Positions 53,907 through 62,556 of a DNA stretch of 64,000 nucleotides are shown piece by piece. The notes beneath the pieces were generated by a model. That model ran no database searches. It had not been told where the DNA came from and saw only the letters and a list, made by a program, of their open reading frames with translations. Source of the DNA: Caldicellulosiruptor saccharolyticus DSM 8903 (GTDB lineage Bacteria; Bacillota; Thermoanaerobacteria; Caldicellulosiruptorales; Caldicellulosiruptoraceae); the NCBI RefSeq assembly GCF_000016545.1, contig NC_009437.1:2630501-2694500 (forward strand). The letters run 5' to 3'. Positions within the stretch are counted from its first letter, which is position 1. Every line of letters starts with the position of its first letter. The position numbers and the translations under genes were made by a program.

Positions 53907-54863
53907 TCAGTATATTCCTCTTTCCCCTATAGCTTTTAAAAATCTATCAGCTGATATTAGAAGCACAAAGTTTATTACAGACTTAAAAAGTCCAACAGCA
54001 GTACTTATACCAAAATCCGGATTAGTCAGGAAAGTAATTCTGTATACATATGTATCAATAATATCACCAGTTTCATACACAAGAGGATTATATAGGTTAA
54101 AAATTTGGTCAAACCCTGCATTCATACAGTTACCTACAGCTAACACAAATAATAAAACTGCAGTTGGTTTAATTCCTGGCCATGTTATATATCTTATTCT
54201 CTGCCATCTGTTAGCACCATCGATATATGCAGCTTCATATAGCTCTGGATCAATCCCCGAAATAGCAGCTAAGTATATAATGCTACTCCATCCTGATTCC
54301 TTCCAGATCTCACTAATGTATAAAAGTGGTCGAAATAATCGCGCATCAGCTAAAAAACTGTATTTTTGGAATCCCAAGGCTACTAAAGCATTGTTTATTG
54401 CACCATCACTACTAAAAAGATTTTTGATTATACCAGCTACTATAACCCATGATAGAAAGTGCGGAAATGTATATATTGTTTGTAAACTTTTCTTATATCT
54501 TCCTTCTCTAAGCTCATTTATCAATATGGCAAGAATAATTGGTGCAGGAAAACCGGTTATTAATTTGCCAAAACTGATTATAATGGTATTTCTAAATGCT
54601 TGCCAAAATTCGGGCTCCATTAGGATAAATTCAAAATTGCGAAGCCCCACCCACGGACTATGTAGTATTCCCTTTGCATAATCATATTCTTTGAATGCAA
54701 GAGTTACACCATACATTGGTATATAAGAAAATATTATGTAAAATATTAAACCTGGTAGTAATAGTAAATAAATATATTTGTAGTATGCTATCTCTCTTAT
54801 TAAACTTTTTTTTCTATTTACAGTGTGTCTGTGCCCAGAAGATTCAACTGTTTTGTAGTTCAT
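53907..54863 (-). CDS. ABC transporter permease (LplB/YteP type)
   Basis: 318 residues, six helices starting YIYLLLLPGLIFYIIFSYIP, with the LplB-family stretch MYGVTLAFKEYDYAKGI and the EAA loop ELYEAAYIDGANRWQRIRYI. First gene of the operon, divergent from the YesN/YesM pair at 55071. AAAGGAGG lies eight bases before the ATG. This group imports polysaccharide fragments such as rhamnogalacturonan or mannan pieces. The substrate here is suggested by GH130 only. Confidence 0.92.
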   Translation of the reverse strand: MNYKTVESSGHRHTVNRKKSLIREIAYYKYIYLLLLPGLIFYIIFSYIPMYGVTLAFKEYDYAKGILHSPWVGLRNFEFILMEPEFWQAFRNTIIISFGKLITGFPAPIILAILINELREGRYKKSLQTIYTFPHFLSWVIVAGIIKNLFSSDGAINNALVALGFQKYSFLADARLFRPLLYISEIWKESGWSSIIYLAAISGIDPELYEAAYIDGANRWQRIRYITWPGIKPTAVLLFVLAVGNCMNAGFDQIFNLYNPLVYETGDIIDTYVYRITFLTNPDFGISTAVGLFKSVINFVLLISADRFLKAIGERGIY

Positions 54864-55070
54864 ATAAAATGCCTCCTTTGGAAGTAAAAGTTATTTTGTA
54901 TTCTTCTTAGGTAATTTTGTGCTATAATCTTTACAAGAGGAATTATAAAAAGCCCTTTCATGAAATAAAATGTCTGAGGTTAAGTAATTTTTGTGTTAAT
55001 TTAAGTTTAAAAATTTTTATTTTTCACTAAGTGCGAAAATTTAATATAATATATTTTGAGGTGACTATAT

Positions 55071-56501
55071 ATGTTTAAAGTACTACTGGTGGACGATGAA
55101 CCACTTACTTTCATTGGTTTAAAGAAAATTTTTAACTGGCAAACATGGGGATTTGAGATAATAGGTGAAACCACAAATCCCTATGAAGCTATTGATTTGA
55201 TAAAAACCTTACACCCCGATGTTGTATTTATTGACATCAGAATGCCTGAACTTTCTGGCATAGATATAATGAGAAAAATAAGAGAAGAAAATGTCGACAC
55301 TGAATTTGTAGTTGTCAGTGGATATGCAGAATTTTCATTTGCTCAGCAAGCAATAAAATACGGTGCATTTGACTATTGTCTAAAGCCTATCAATATCGAC
55401 CAAGAAGATAATCTTCTACAACGATTGTTCGAACATTTAATCTCAAAGAAATTGAAACGTAATTTAGAACTGTTCGAAAACTGCGTGGATAAAAAATTAA
55501 CACTCAAGGATTTTTTATCACTCATTAACATTCCTTATGAGGGTCAGTACTTCAGAGGTGTTTTTTGGATCTCTCCCGAGAAATCCACGGAATATATATA
55601 TCAGTTTCTCAGACAAAAAGAGGTTTTATTTTTTGTTAAGTTGACACCTCAAAAATATTTCTTCATAATAAGTTGTGAAGAAATTCCTATAGACTATTTA
55701 CCTTATCTTCGTGATGGTATCATCGGGATAAGCATTCCTCACACGCAAGATTCACTTTTTAGTAATGTTTTTTCCCAAGCTCACGAAGCCGCTTACAATT
55801 CATTTATCTATCAAAATAACGGTGTCTTTGAATATAGCAATCCCTGCTATATTATAGTTAATCAACTAATTAACGATATTTCGTCTACAATAGAAAAGAA
55901 AGATAGTGAAAATTTGAAAAATATTTTTTTCAATCTTCAAGGTTTTTTTAAGAGTAATAAATTGACTATTGGCGATGTTACTTATTTTTGGAATCAGCTT
56001 TCTTTATATCTCAATAAACTTAATCCTTCAGAATATAGTGATATGAGTATTATGGAATATGATGAAATAGCAAATACTTTTTGCAATATCGAGAATATGA
56101 GTGAATATTTGTTAGAAAGAATTGAAGGTGTTATAACGAAAAATAAACAATTTGAATATTGTTCAAATGAAAATTTTTTGAAATTAATAGAATACATAGA
56201 TAATCATTATTCTGAACCCTTAAGTTTAAAGGAATTATCAGCAAAGTTTTTTATCAGTCTCAATTATTGTTGTGAGCTGTTCAGAAAAGTCATTGGTTGC
56301 TCTTTTACAGAATATTTAACCAATTTGAGGATGAAAAAGGCAGAGGAGCTTTTAAAGACTACAAATTATTCAGTTGCAGAAATTGCCCGCCTTGTTGGAT
56401 ACAATGACTACTATCACTTTAATAAAGCTTTTAAAAAATTTTATGGCACTCCTCCAGCAACTTTCCGCAAGAAGCATTTTCAAATAAATGGGAAGTGGTA
56501 A
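55071..56501 (+). CDS. YesN-family response regulator with AraC DNA-binding domain
   Basis: 476 residues. Receiver: LLVDDEPLTF, phospho-Asp in DVVFIDIRMPELSG, FDYCLKPINID. C-terminal AraC domain: LIEYIDNHYSEPLSLKELSA through YGTPPATFRKKHF. GAGGTGAC precedes the ATG and a TATAAT box lies about 25 bases upstream. It precedes its kinase, the reverse of the order in the other two systems in this window. Predicted activator of the divergent Lpl/GH5/GH130 operon. Confidence 0.92.
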   Translation: MFKVLLVDDEPLTFIGLKKIFNWQTWGFEIIGETTNPYEAIDLIKTLHPDVVFIDIRMPELSGIDIMRKIREENVDTEFVVVSGYAEFSFAQQAIKYGAFDYCLKPINIDQEDNLLQRLFEHLISKKLKRNLELFENCVDKKLTLKDFLSLINIPYEGQYFRGVFWISPEKSTEYIYQFLRQKEVLFFVKLTPQKYFFIISCEEIPIDYLPYLRDGIIGISIPHTQDSLFSNVFSQAHEAAYNSFIYQNNGVFEYSNPCYIIVNQLINDISSTIEKKDSENLKNIFFNLQGFFKSNKLTIGDVTYFWNQLSLYLNKLNPSEYSDMSIMEYDEIANTFCNIENMSEYLLERIEGVITKNKQFEYCSNENFLKLIEYIDNHYSEPLSLKELSAKFFISLNYCCELFRKVIGCSFTEYLTNLRMKKAEELLKTTNYSVAEIARLVGYNDYYHFNKAFKKFYGTPPATFRKKHFQINGKW

Positions 56502-56503
56502 AG

Positions 56504-58357
56504 ATGAAACTTCAAAATTTAAAATTGAGTAATTTAAAACTCAAACATCAACTTTTATTATTAATCTTCATTTCTATTACGATTGTGATTTTCATACAAG
56601 TAATCTACTATATAAGATTTCAAGTTATAATTAGAAAGTATACTAACGTGTATATGCAAAATTCCATTAATCAAGTTGAAGAAACCATTTATACAACTCT
56701 TAAAACAATTTACAAATCTGGCTTAACAATAGCTTATAATAAATACACTCAATTATTCTTAATAGATAAACCTTTAAATCAAGACATAGATACTCAAGAA
56801 GAATATTATCAGTACAGGCTTGAACTAAGTAGATATCTTACAGAAATGATGAGATACATAATTAACTCAAACGAAAACATAAAAGATATTGCTTTAGTCG
56901 ATCCAAATGAAAGAGTTTTTACTTTTCAATCAATAATTTCACTTAATAATTATAAACATGCAATCAATAAACTTTTAAAAAAAACAGGGCATTTAAAAAG
57001 GTATAATTGGGTTCATAATGATGATATTCTTAATACTAATAATTTGAAAACTTATTATTTTTCATTAATAATACCTATTTATTCCACTCTTGAAGAGTTA
57101 GATAACTTGGAACCATTAGGTACACTTGTTATTCTTTGTAATACAGCTGTAATAAATCAAATAAGCCAAAAAAGTTTAATCACCCCTAATTCAAGTTTTA
57201 TAATAACAGATGAAAATGGGAAAATTGTTTCCTCGAGTGACTCTTCACTTATAGGAGAAATTTTTAATAAGAATATCTTAGTAAAATTAAACAAACATAG
57301 CGGAATATTCATTAGTCAATACCAAGGAAAAAAATCACTTATACAGTACAAGAATATCTCTGAGACTAATTGGAAATTAATAAGCATTATTCCATGGAAT
57401 GAATTGACCAGTAATATCACTCAATTAACTTTCTTCGTTTTTATAATTGGCGTTATAATGCTTGTCCTATTGTCATTAACTGGTTATGTTTTTATCCTAA
57501 ACATAACTCGACCTGTTTCACAAATTATAAACACAATAAAAGATATTTCTGTCAATAATAATATTAAGCAAAGAATTCAAGTCACTACAAAAAACGAAAT
57601 AGGGTTGATTGCCTACGAATTTAATAAAATGTTAGATTCTATTGAAAAAATGACTGAAACAATTCTTAAACATCAATCAGAAATTTATGAAGTAAAACTT
57701 GCTAAAAGTCGGGCAGAATTCACTGCTTTAAAAAGTCAAATTAATCCCCACTTTCTGTATAACACTTTGGATTGTATAAGAAATTTAGCTTTTATGTATG
57801 ATGCCCCAGAAATTGTTAAAATAGCTACTTCTATGGCTAATATATTTAGATACAGCATTAAAGGTAAAGAATATGTGACTCTGCATGAAGAAATTGAATG
57901 TATTAACGACTATTTAAAAATTATGAATATCAGATTTGCGAATAAATTTAATACCCAAATTAATATACCTGAAGAGCTTTTTAAAGCAAAAATTCTCAAA
58001 ATGATTCTACAACCAATTGTAGAAAATGCTATTTATCATGGACTCGAAAGAAAACTTGGTAACGGCAATTTAATAATTTCAGCTTCTGCGATTAATGACA
58101 TCTTGCAAATTACCATTCACGACGACGGAAAAGGAATTCCAGAAGATGAACTTTCAGAACTTCTAGCTCAAATGGAAAAAGAAATTCTTTCTTCCTACCA
58201 TAATAAAAATGAAGAAACACGCAGTACGGGGATAATAAATGTCCATAAACGCATAAAATTGTATTACGGAGAATCCTATGGTTTGAAAATTTACAGCAAG
58301 TTAAATGAAGGAACTACTGTTACCATTGAAATACCTTTAATACTTGATGAACAGTAA
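56504..58357 (+). CDS. YesM-family sensor histidine kinase
   Basis: 617 residues from ATG at 56504, two bases after the regulator stop; a GTG at 56495 is in frame but overlaps. Order: helix (about 18-40), extracytoplasmic Cache-like sensor (about 45-300; ITPNSSFIITDENGKIVSSS), helix (about 308-332), HAMP, His_kinase (LKSQINPHFLYNTLDCIRNL) and HATPase_c (MILQPIVENAIYHGLERKLG; ITIHDDGKGIPED; STGIINVHKRI). Partner of the preceding regulator. Confidence 0.92.
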   Translation: MKLQNLKLSNLKLKHQLLLLIFISITIVIFIQVIYYIRFQVIIRKYTNVYMQNSINQVEETIYTTLKTIYKSGLTIAYNKYTQLFLIDKPLNQDIDTQEEYYQYRLELSRYLTEMMRYIINSNENIKDIALVDPNERVFTFQSIISLNNYKHAINKLLKKTGHLKRYNWVHNDDILNTNNLKTYYFSLIIPIYSTLEELDNLEPLGTLVILCNTAVINQISQKSLITPNSSFIITDENGKIVSSSDSSLIGEIFNKNILVKLNKHSGIFISQYQGKKSLIQYKNISETNWKLISIIPWNELTSNITQLTFFVFIIGVIMLVLLSLTGYVFILNITRPVSQIINTIKDISVNNNIKQRIQVTTKNEIGLIAYEFNKMLDSIEKMTETILKHQSEIYEVKLAKSRAEFTALKSQINPHFLYNTLDCIRNLAFMYDAPEIVKIATSMANIFRYSIKGKEYVTLHEEIECINDYLKIMNIRFANKFNTQINIPEELFKAKILKMILQPIVENAIYHGLERKLGNGNLIISASAINDILQITIHDDGKGIPEDELSELLAQMEKEILSSYHNKNEETRSTGIINVHKRIKLYYGESYGLKIYSKLNEGTTVTIEIPLILDEQ

Positions 58358-58365
58358 AAACTCCT

Positions 58366-59176
58366 TCAAAAAACTCTATAAACATGTTCTCCACCCACGT
58401 ACACTTCTTTTACATTTAATTCACTATCAAGTAGCATAAAATTAGCTTTAAACCCTTTTTTTATTTTTCCACAGTCAAGTTTAAGTAGACCCGCCGGGTT
58501 GCTCGTTGCAATCCTTAAAGCATCTTCCAGTTTGATTCCAATTTTAACAAGATTCTTCTCTGCTCTATTTAACGTCAATGTACTTTCTGCAATTGTTCCA
58601 TCACCCAGTTTACAAATACCATTTTCAATTATTACATTGAGAGTTCCAAGCTTGTATCTTTCGTTTTTCAAATCTGCTGCTGATTATAGAATCACTGATA
58701 AGTAATATATCTTCTGGGTTTTTTATTTTAAAAACAAGTTTTATCATTTCAGGTGTAACATGAATAAAGTCGCAAATTATCTCCACTTTTATATCGCTCA
58801 AAAGCGCATAAGTTGTAATAGAATTTTGTCTGTGATGTAGCTGTGGCATTGCGTTGAAAAGGTGAATAATATTTTTTGCACCAAGCATGTGTGCTTGCGC
58901 TGCCTCATCAAAACTGCTATTTGTGTGACCAAGCGAAATGTTAATACCTTTCTCCGCTGCTTTTGAAAAAAACTCAACTGGATTTTCAAGCAGCTCTGTT
59001 GCAAGTGCAATGTCAATAATTTTTTCTTCACAGTTAGAAATCAATTCTTCTAACTTCTCAGCTGTTGGCCTTTGCAAAAATCTCTCATCATGTGCACCTT
59101 TTTCTACAACCACGACATTGTCTTCGATAAAAGAATATCCTTTAAAAATTTTTTTGACCAAAATGTATTTTTTCAT
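58366..59176 (-). pseudogene. N-acetylglucosamine-6-phosphate deacetylase, broken second copy
   Basis: Close paralogue of the intact nagA at 61389-62531, several segments being almost identical. It has two lesions. About 112 codons are deleted after ...IEDNVVVVE, joining directly to KGAHDERFLQRPTAEKL and removing the HTH metal site. A frameshift near 58650 follows DILLISDSI. The C-terminal part continues as KNERYKLGTLNVIIENGICK in another frame. No active deacetylase can be made. It lies 8 bases after the convergent kinase gene. Confidence 0.9.
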
Positions 59177-59284
59177 GATTGAAAATACCTCAAAATATTG
59201 TTTTATTTTCTTTTTTACAAACTTAATTCGATTTTTTTTTTATCATACGTCAAAGTATTTTTAGTACTGAGAATGATTATTTCG

Positions 59285-59803
59285 TTATAGGTGATATATT
59301 CTTATTATTTCATTTATTATGTCTTTGTTTATATATGCACCGCTATTGCTTTGATATCCATCTATTAGCTCTTTTAATTCTTTTTTGCTAATTATTCCCT
59401 TCTCAAAAGCAGCACATAAAATGCCCAACGTGCCAGTCGAGTTTATTCCATACTTTTTACAGATTTTTCGTACTGGTTTATCATTTGAAACACAAATAAT
59501 TTTTTCTTGGAGTGCTATTGAAATTACAAGTCTATCATAAACTGAAAGAGCTTTGAACTTTTTTAGCTCCTGAAAAAAACTATATCCCTCTTCTGTTTCA
59601 AGATTTGCAATATCATATCCTAAATCCTTGAGTTTTTTAACAACCTCAGCTGGTAGCTCTTTTGATACAACGAAACCGGAGACAAAGACTTTTGAAAAAA
59701 CCTGAAGAGGAATTTCAAGATAGCTTAGCCTTTGAAAATCTATTATCACATTTGTATCAAGTATTGCTACTTTATCTATGAGTTTCTTAATCTTCTCTCT
59801 CAT
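59285..59803 (-). CDS. PIN-domain-like protein, putative toxin/nuclease
   Basis: 172 residues with a PIN-like pattern: an acidic strand AILDTNVIIDF (Asp16), a middle ELPAEVVKKL region, LSVYDRLVISIA (second acidic site) and EKIICVSNDKPVRKICKKYG (third). PIN proteins are usually metal-dependent RNases. It starts inside the 3' end of the upstream Xre-metallopeptidase gene (17-base overlap), showing co-translation. The pair is best read as a toxin with its regulator, but no experiment supports this specific pairing. Confidence 0.72.
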   Translation of the reverse strand: MREKIKKLIDKVAILDTNVIIDFQRLSYLEIPLQVFSKVFVSGFVVSKELPAEVVKKLKDLGYDIANLETEEGYSFFQELKKFKALSVYDRLVISIALQEKIICVSNDKPVRKICKKYGINSTGTLGILCAAFEKGIISKKELKELIDGYQSNSGAYINKDIINEIIRIYHL

Positions 59804-60908
59804 CCATCATCCACTTCTTTGCGTTCTCTCTTGCTTCTTCAACACTAATCCCAAGAAGTTCTGCCACCTTGTTAATTCCTATTTGTTCCTTCATAAAAAG
59901 CATTCTTACTATCTTCTCATGTGCAGTATTTTTTTTGAAGTAAGGCATTGGATCAGGTTCTTTTTTAGAGTAACCTTTCATGTTCAAGTATTTCAGCCAT
60001 TTTTGATATTCTTTATCACTGATATATTCATAGTCGTTTAAAACATGCAAAAGGGCTTTTAAACTTACTCGCAAATCTTTTTTGATGTATATGAGATCAT
60101 TCCATGATAACTGACTTTTGAGTAAGACAGAATACTTAGCAAGACTTTTCCGCGGAATCAAAAAATATCCTGCAAATTTGTCAGCAATTTTTTCGTAAAT
60201 ATTCCTGCGAGTAGACTGTAGAATAACTTGTCTGTATTGGTTTCTGTCAAATAAAATGTGAGCATACTCATGAACAATACTAAATATCTTTCTCTCTTCT
60301 GGAATGTTCTCATCATCGTTAATAACTATAAAACAACCCTTTTGGTCATGCAAAGCAGACACTCCAAACATGTCTGGCATATCAAATTTTTCAAAAATTA
60401 TTCTTATTCCCTTATTTTCAAAACATTCAATGATTTCCTCTCCTCTGCTTTCACCAATGTTTAACCATTTTCTTTCTTCTAGTGCTATCTGTTCTATTTG
60501 AAGTTTTATCTCCTTTGATATTTGCTTTTCCTTAGAATCTATTTTGAGATTATACTGTTGTGGAAGATAGGAAATCTTTTCACCAGCAAGTTCATAAATC
60601 TCATAGACCCTGTTTATCAAATCACAGACTTTGTACTGAACGGTTGAGATAGATTCTTTATTTAAAACATGAGCCCTGAATAAAAAAGCCATTTCTTCAT
60701 GTTTGTTTTCAAGAAAATAATCTAACGGCTTTCCAAAAAATTCAGCTATTTTGAAAAGCTTCTCGCTATCAATAATCACTTCACCTTCAAGGTATTTAGT
60801 CATAGTCTGCCTGGTAACTCCAATTAAATCTGCAAGTTGCTTTATCTTTACATTCTGTTTTTTCATTAAAGCGTGGATGTTATTCCCAATTACCTTTGCT
60901 AATGACAT
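59787..60908 (-). CDS. Xre-family regulator fused to ImmA/IrrE-type metallopeptidase
   Basis: 373 residues. An N-terminal Xre helix-turn-helix (about 7-64: IKQLADLIGVTRQTMTKYLE) is fused to an ImmA/IrrE (COG2856) zinc-peptidase domain with HEYAH at 213-217 and a downstream EKIADKFAGYFLIP helix supplying the third ligand. A C-terminal helix-turn-helix-like segment (NKVAELLGISVEEARENAKK) follows. Such proteins bind and are released by cleavage, controlling phage, mobile-element or stress genes, and occur as antitoxins. Here the gene is translationally coupled to a PIN-like gene. Confidence 0.87.
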   Translation of the reverse strand: MSLAKVIGNNIHALMKKQNVKIKQLADLIGVTRQTMTKYLEGEVIIDSEKLFKIAEFFGKPLDYFLENKHEEMAFLFRAHVLNKESISTVQYKVCDLINRVYEIYELAGEKISYLPQQYNLKIDSKEKQISKEIKLQIEQIALEERKWLNIGESRGEEIIECFENKGIRIIFEKFDMPDMFGVSALHDQKGCFIVINDDENIPEERKIFSIVHEYAHILFDRNQYRQVILQSTRRNIYEKIADKFAGYFLIPRKSLAKYSVLLKSQLSWNDLIYIKKDLRVSLKALLHVLNDYEYISDKEYQKWLKYLNMKGYSKKEPDPMPYFKKNTAHEKIVRMLFMKEQIGINKVAELLGISVEEARENAKKWMMDERED

Positions 60909-61006
60909 ACTAACTCACTCTCATCAATTTTTTGTTATAAATATTTTACACTATTTGAACTATCGTTGCAATAAAAATGTTAATTTTATTTAACATTCTA
61001 ATTTGC

Positions 61007-61382
61007 ATCGCTACTTAGTTTTTTAAATGCAGCAGTAGACAAAATTGAGCAGATCGAAAATAAAAATCTAATCGTTAAAGCAGCTATTAGCTTTATTGAA
61101 AAAAACTATAACAAGAACATTACATTAGAAAGTGTTGCAAAAGAGGTATATGTAACTCCCGCGTATTTGAGCATTCTATTTAAAAGGGAACTGAAAATTA
61201 ATTTTGTTGATTACCTGCATAAAATCAGAATTCAAAAAGCCCAAGAACTTTTGAAAAATCAAAATTTAAAGACATATCAGGTTGCAAATATGGTTGGCTT
61301 TTCTGATGAGAAGTATTTTTCTCAAGTTTTCAAAAAGTATACCGGACTTACACCAAGTCAGTTCAGGGAGAGCCTGCTTTGA
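61007..61382 (+). pseudogene. Duplicated C-terminal fragment of a YesN-type regulator
   Basis: Nearly identical to 39405-39778, the AraC-domain end of the regulator at 38191-39780 (AISFIEKNYNKNITLESVAK ... GLTPSQFRES). It lacks a start and receiver domain. The sequence identity ends abruptly near 61007, next to the Xre-IrrE module, and just after the coding end, where the tail changes from REANI to RESLL. It converges on intact nagA. This marks an old or recent rearrangement junction. Confidence 0.88.
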
Positions 61383-61388
61383 AATTTA

Positions 61389-62531
61389 TCATGCTTTATA
61401 CACAAGCTCTCCCTTAGCATATACCTCTTTTACATTTAAATTCTCATCCATCAATATAAAATCTGCCGAAAATCCTTCTTTTATCGCACCGCACTTAAGT
61501 GAAAAAAGTTTTGATGGATTGTAAGTTGCTGCCATGAGAGCATCTTCTAATTTAATTCCGATTTTTACCAAGTTCTTTATTGCCTTATCAATTGTCAATG
61601 TGCTGCCAGCAATGGTGCCATCAGTTAATCTACAAATTCCATTTTCAACTTTTACTCTTAGGCTTCCTAAACTGTATTCACCATCACAAAGGTCTGTTGC
61701 AGCAATAGAATCACTGATTAGTATAATGTTCTCTGCACCTTTTAGTTTGTATGTAAGTTTAACAATCTCAGGTGACAGGTGAATAAGGTCGCAAATTATC
61801 TCCACTTTTATATCGCTCAAAAGCGCATAAGTTGTAATAGAATTTTGTCTGTGATGTAGCTGTGGCATTGCGTTGAAAAGGTGAATAATATTTTTTGCAC
61901 CAAGCATGTGTGCTTGCGCTGCCTCATCAAAACTGCTATTTGTGTGACCAAGCGAAATGTTAATACCTTTCTTCGCTGCTTTTGAAAAAAACTCAACAGG
62001 ATTTTCAAGCAGCTCTGGTGCAAGCGCAATGTCAAGAATTTTTTCTTCACAGTTAGAAATCAATTCTTCTAACTTCTCAGCTGTTGGCCTTTGTAAAAAT
62101 CTCTCATCATGTGCACCTTTCTTTGCAGGGTTTATAAATGGCCCTTCTGAGAATATTCCGGGGATGTTTAGCTTAAAATTTGGGTCTTTCTTTGCCTCTT
62201 TGATAGTTTTTGCAAGTCTATATATGTTTTCAAACGGAGCCGATACAATTGTTGGCAGAATAGTTGTAACACCATGTTTAAAATAGTAGTTTTGGATAGT
62301 TTTTAAATCATTCTCTGTAGTATCAAAAAAATCAACTCCACCAATACCATGTGTGTGTTTGTCAACAAATCCAGGTGATAATATAAAATCTCTTCTGTCT
62401 ATAATCTCATCTTTTCCAGTATCAATTCCTTTTTGCGTTCCCAAAATTTTGCCATCTTCTACAACCAAAACATTGTCTTTGATAAAAGAATGCCCATTGA
62501 AAATCTTTTTGACCAAAAACTTTTTTCTCAT
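61389..62531 (-). CDS. nagA: N-acetylglucosamine-6-phosphate deacetylase
   Basis: 380 residues, full length. Metal/active-site motifs: FVDKHTHGIGG (His59, His61), SEGPFINPAKKGAHD, NISLGHTNSSFDEA, HLFNAMPQLHHR, and ILISDSIAATD with the catalytic-type Asp. It converts GlcNAc-6-phosphate to glucosamine-6-phosphate and acetate in the cytoplasm. It lies 25 bases after the GH20 gene, fitting use of N-acetylglucosamine released from chitin-like or cell-wall glycans. GAGGTG precedes the ATG. A broken relative lies at 58366-59176. Confidence 0.95.
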   Translation of the reverse strand: MRKKFLVKKIFNGHSFIKDNVLVVEDGKILGTQKGIDTGKDEIIDRRDFILSPGFVDKHTHGIGGVDFFDTTENDLKTIQNYYFKHGVTTILPTIVSAPFENIYRLAKTIKEAKKDPNFKLNIPGIFSEGPFINPAKKGAHDERFLQRPTAEKLEELISNCEEKILDIALAPELLENPVEFFSKAAKKGINISLGHTNSSFDEAAQAHMLGAKNIIHLFNAMPQLHHRQNSITTYALLSDIKVEIICDLIHLSPEIVKLTYKLKGAENIILISDSIAATDLCDGEYSLGSLRVKVENGICRLTDGTIAGSTLTIDKAIKNLVKIGIKLEDALMAATYNPSKLFSLKCGAIKEGFSADFILMDENLNVKEVYAKGELVYKA

Positions 62532-62556
62532 TTTTAAAACACCTCAAAATATATTT

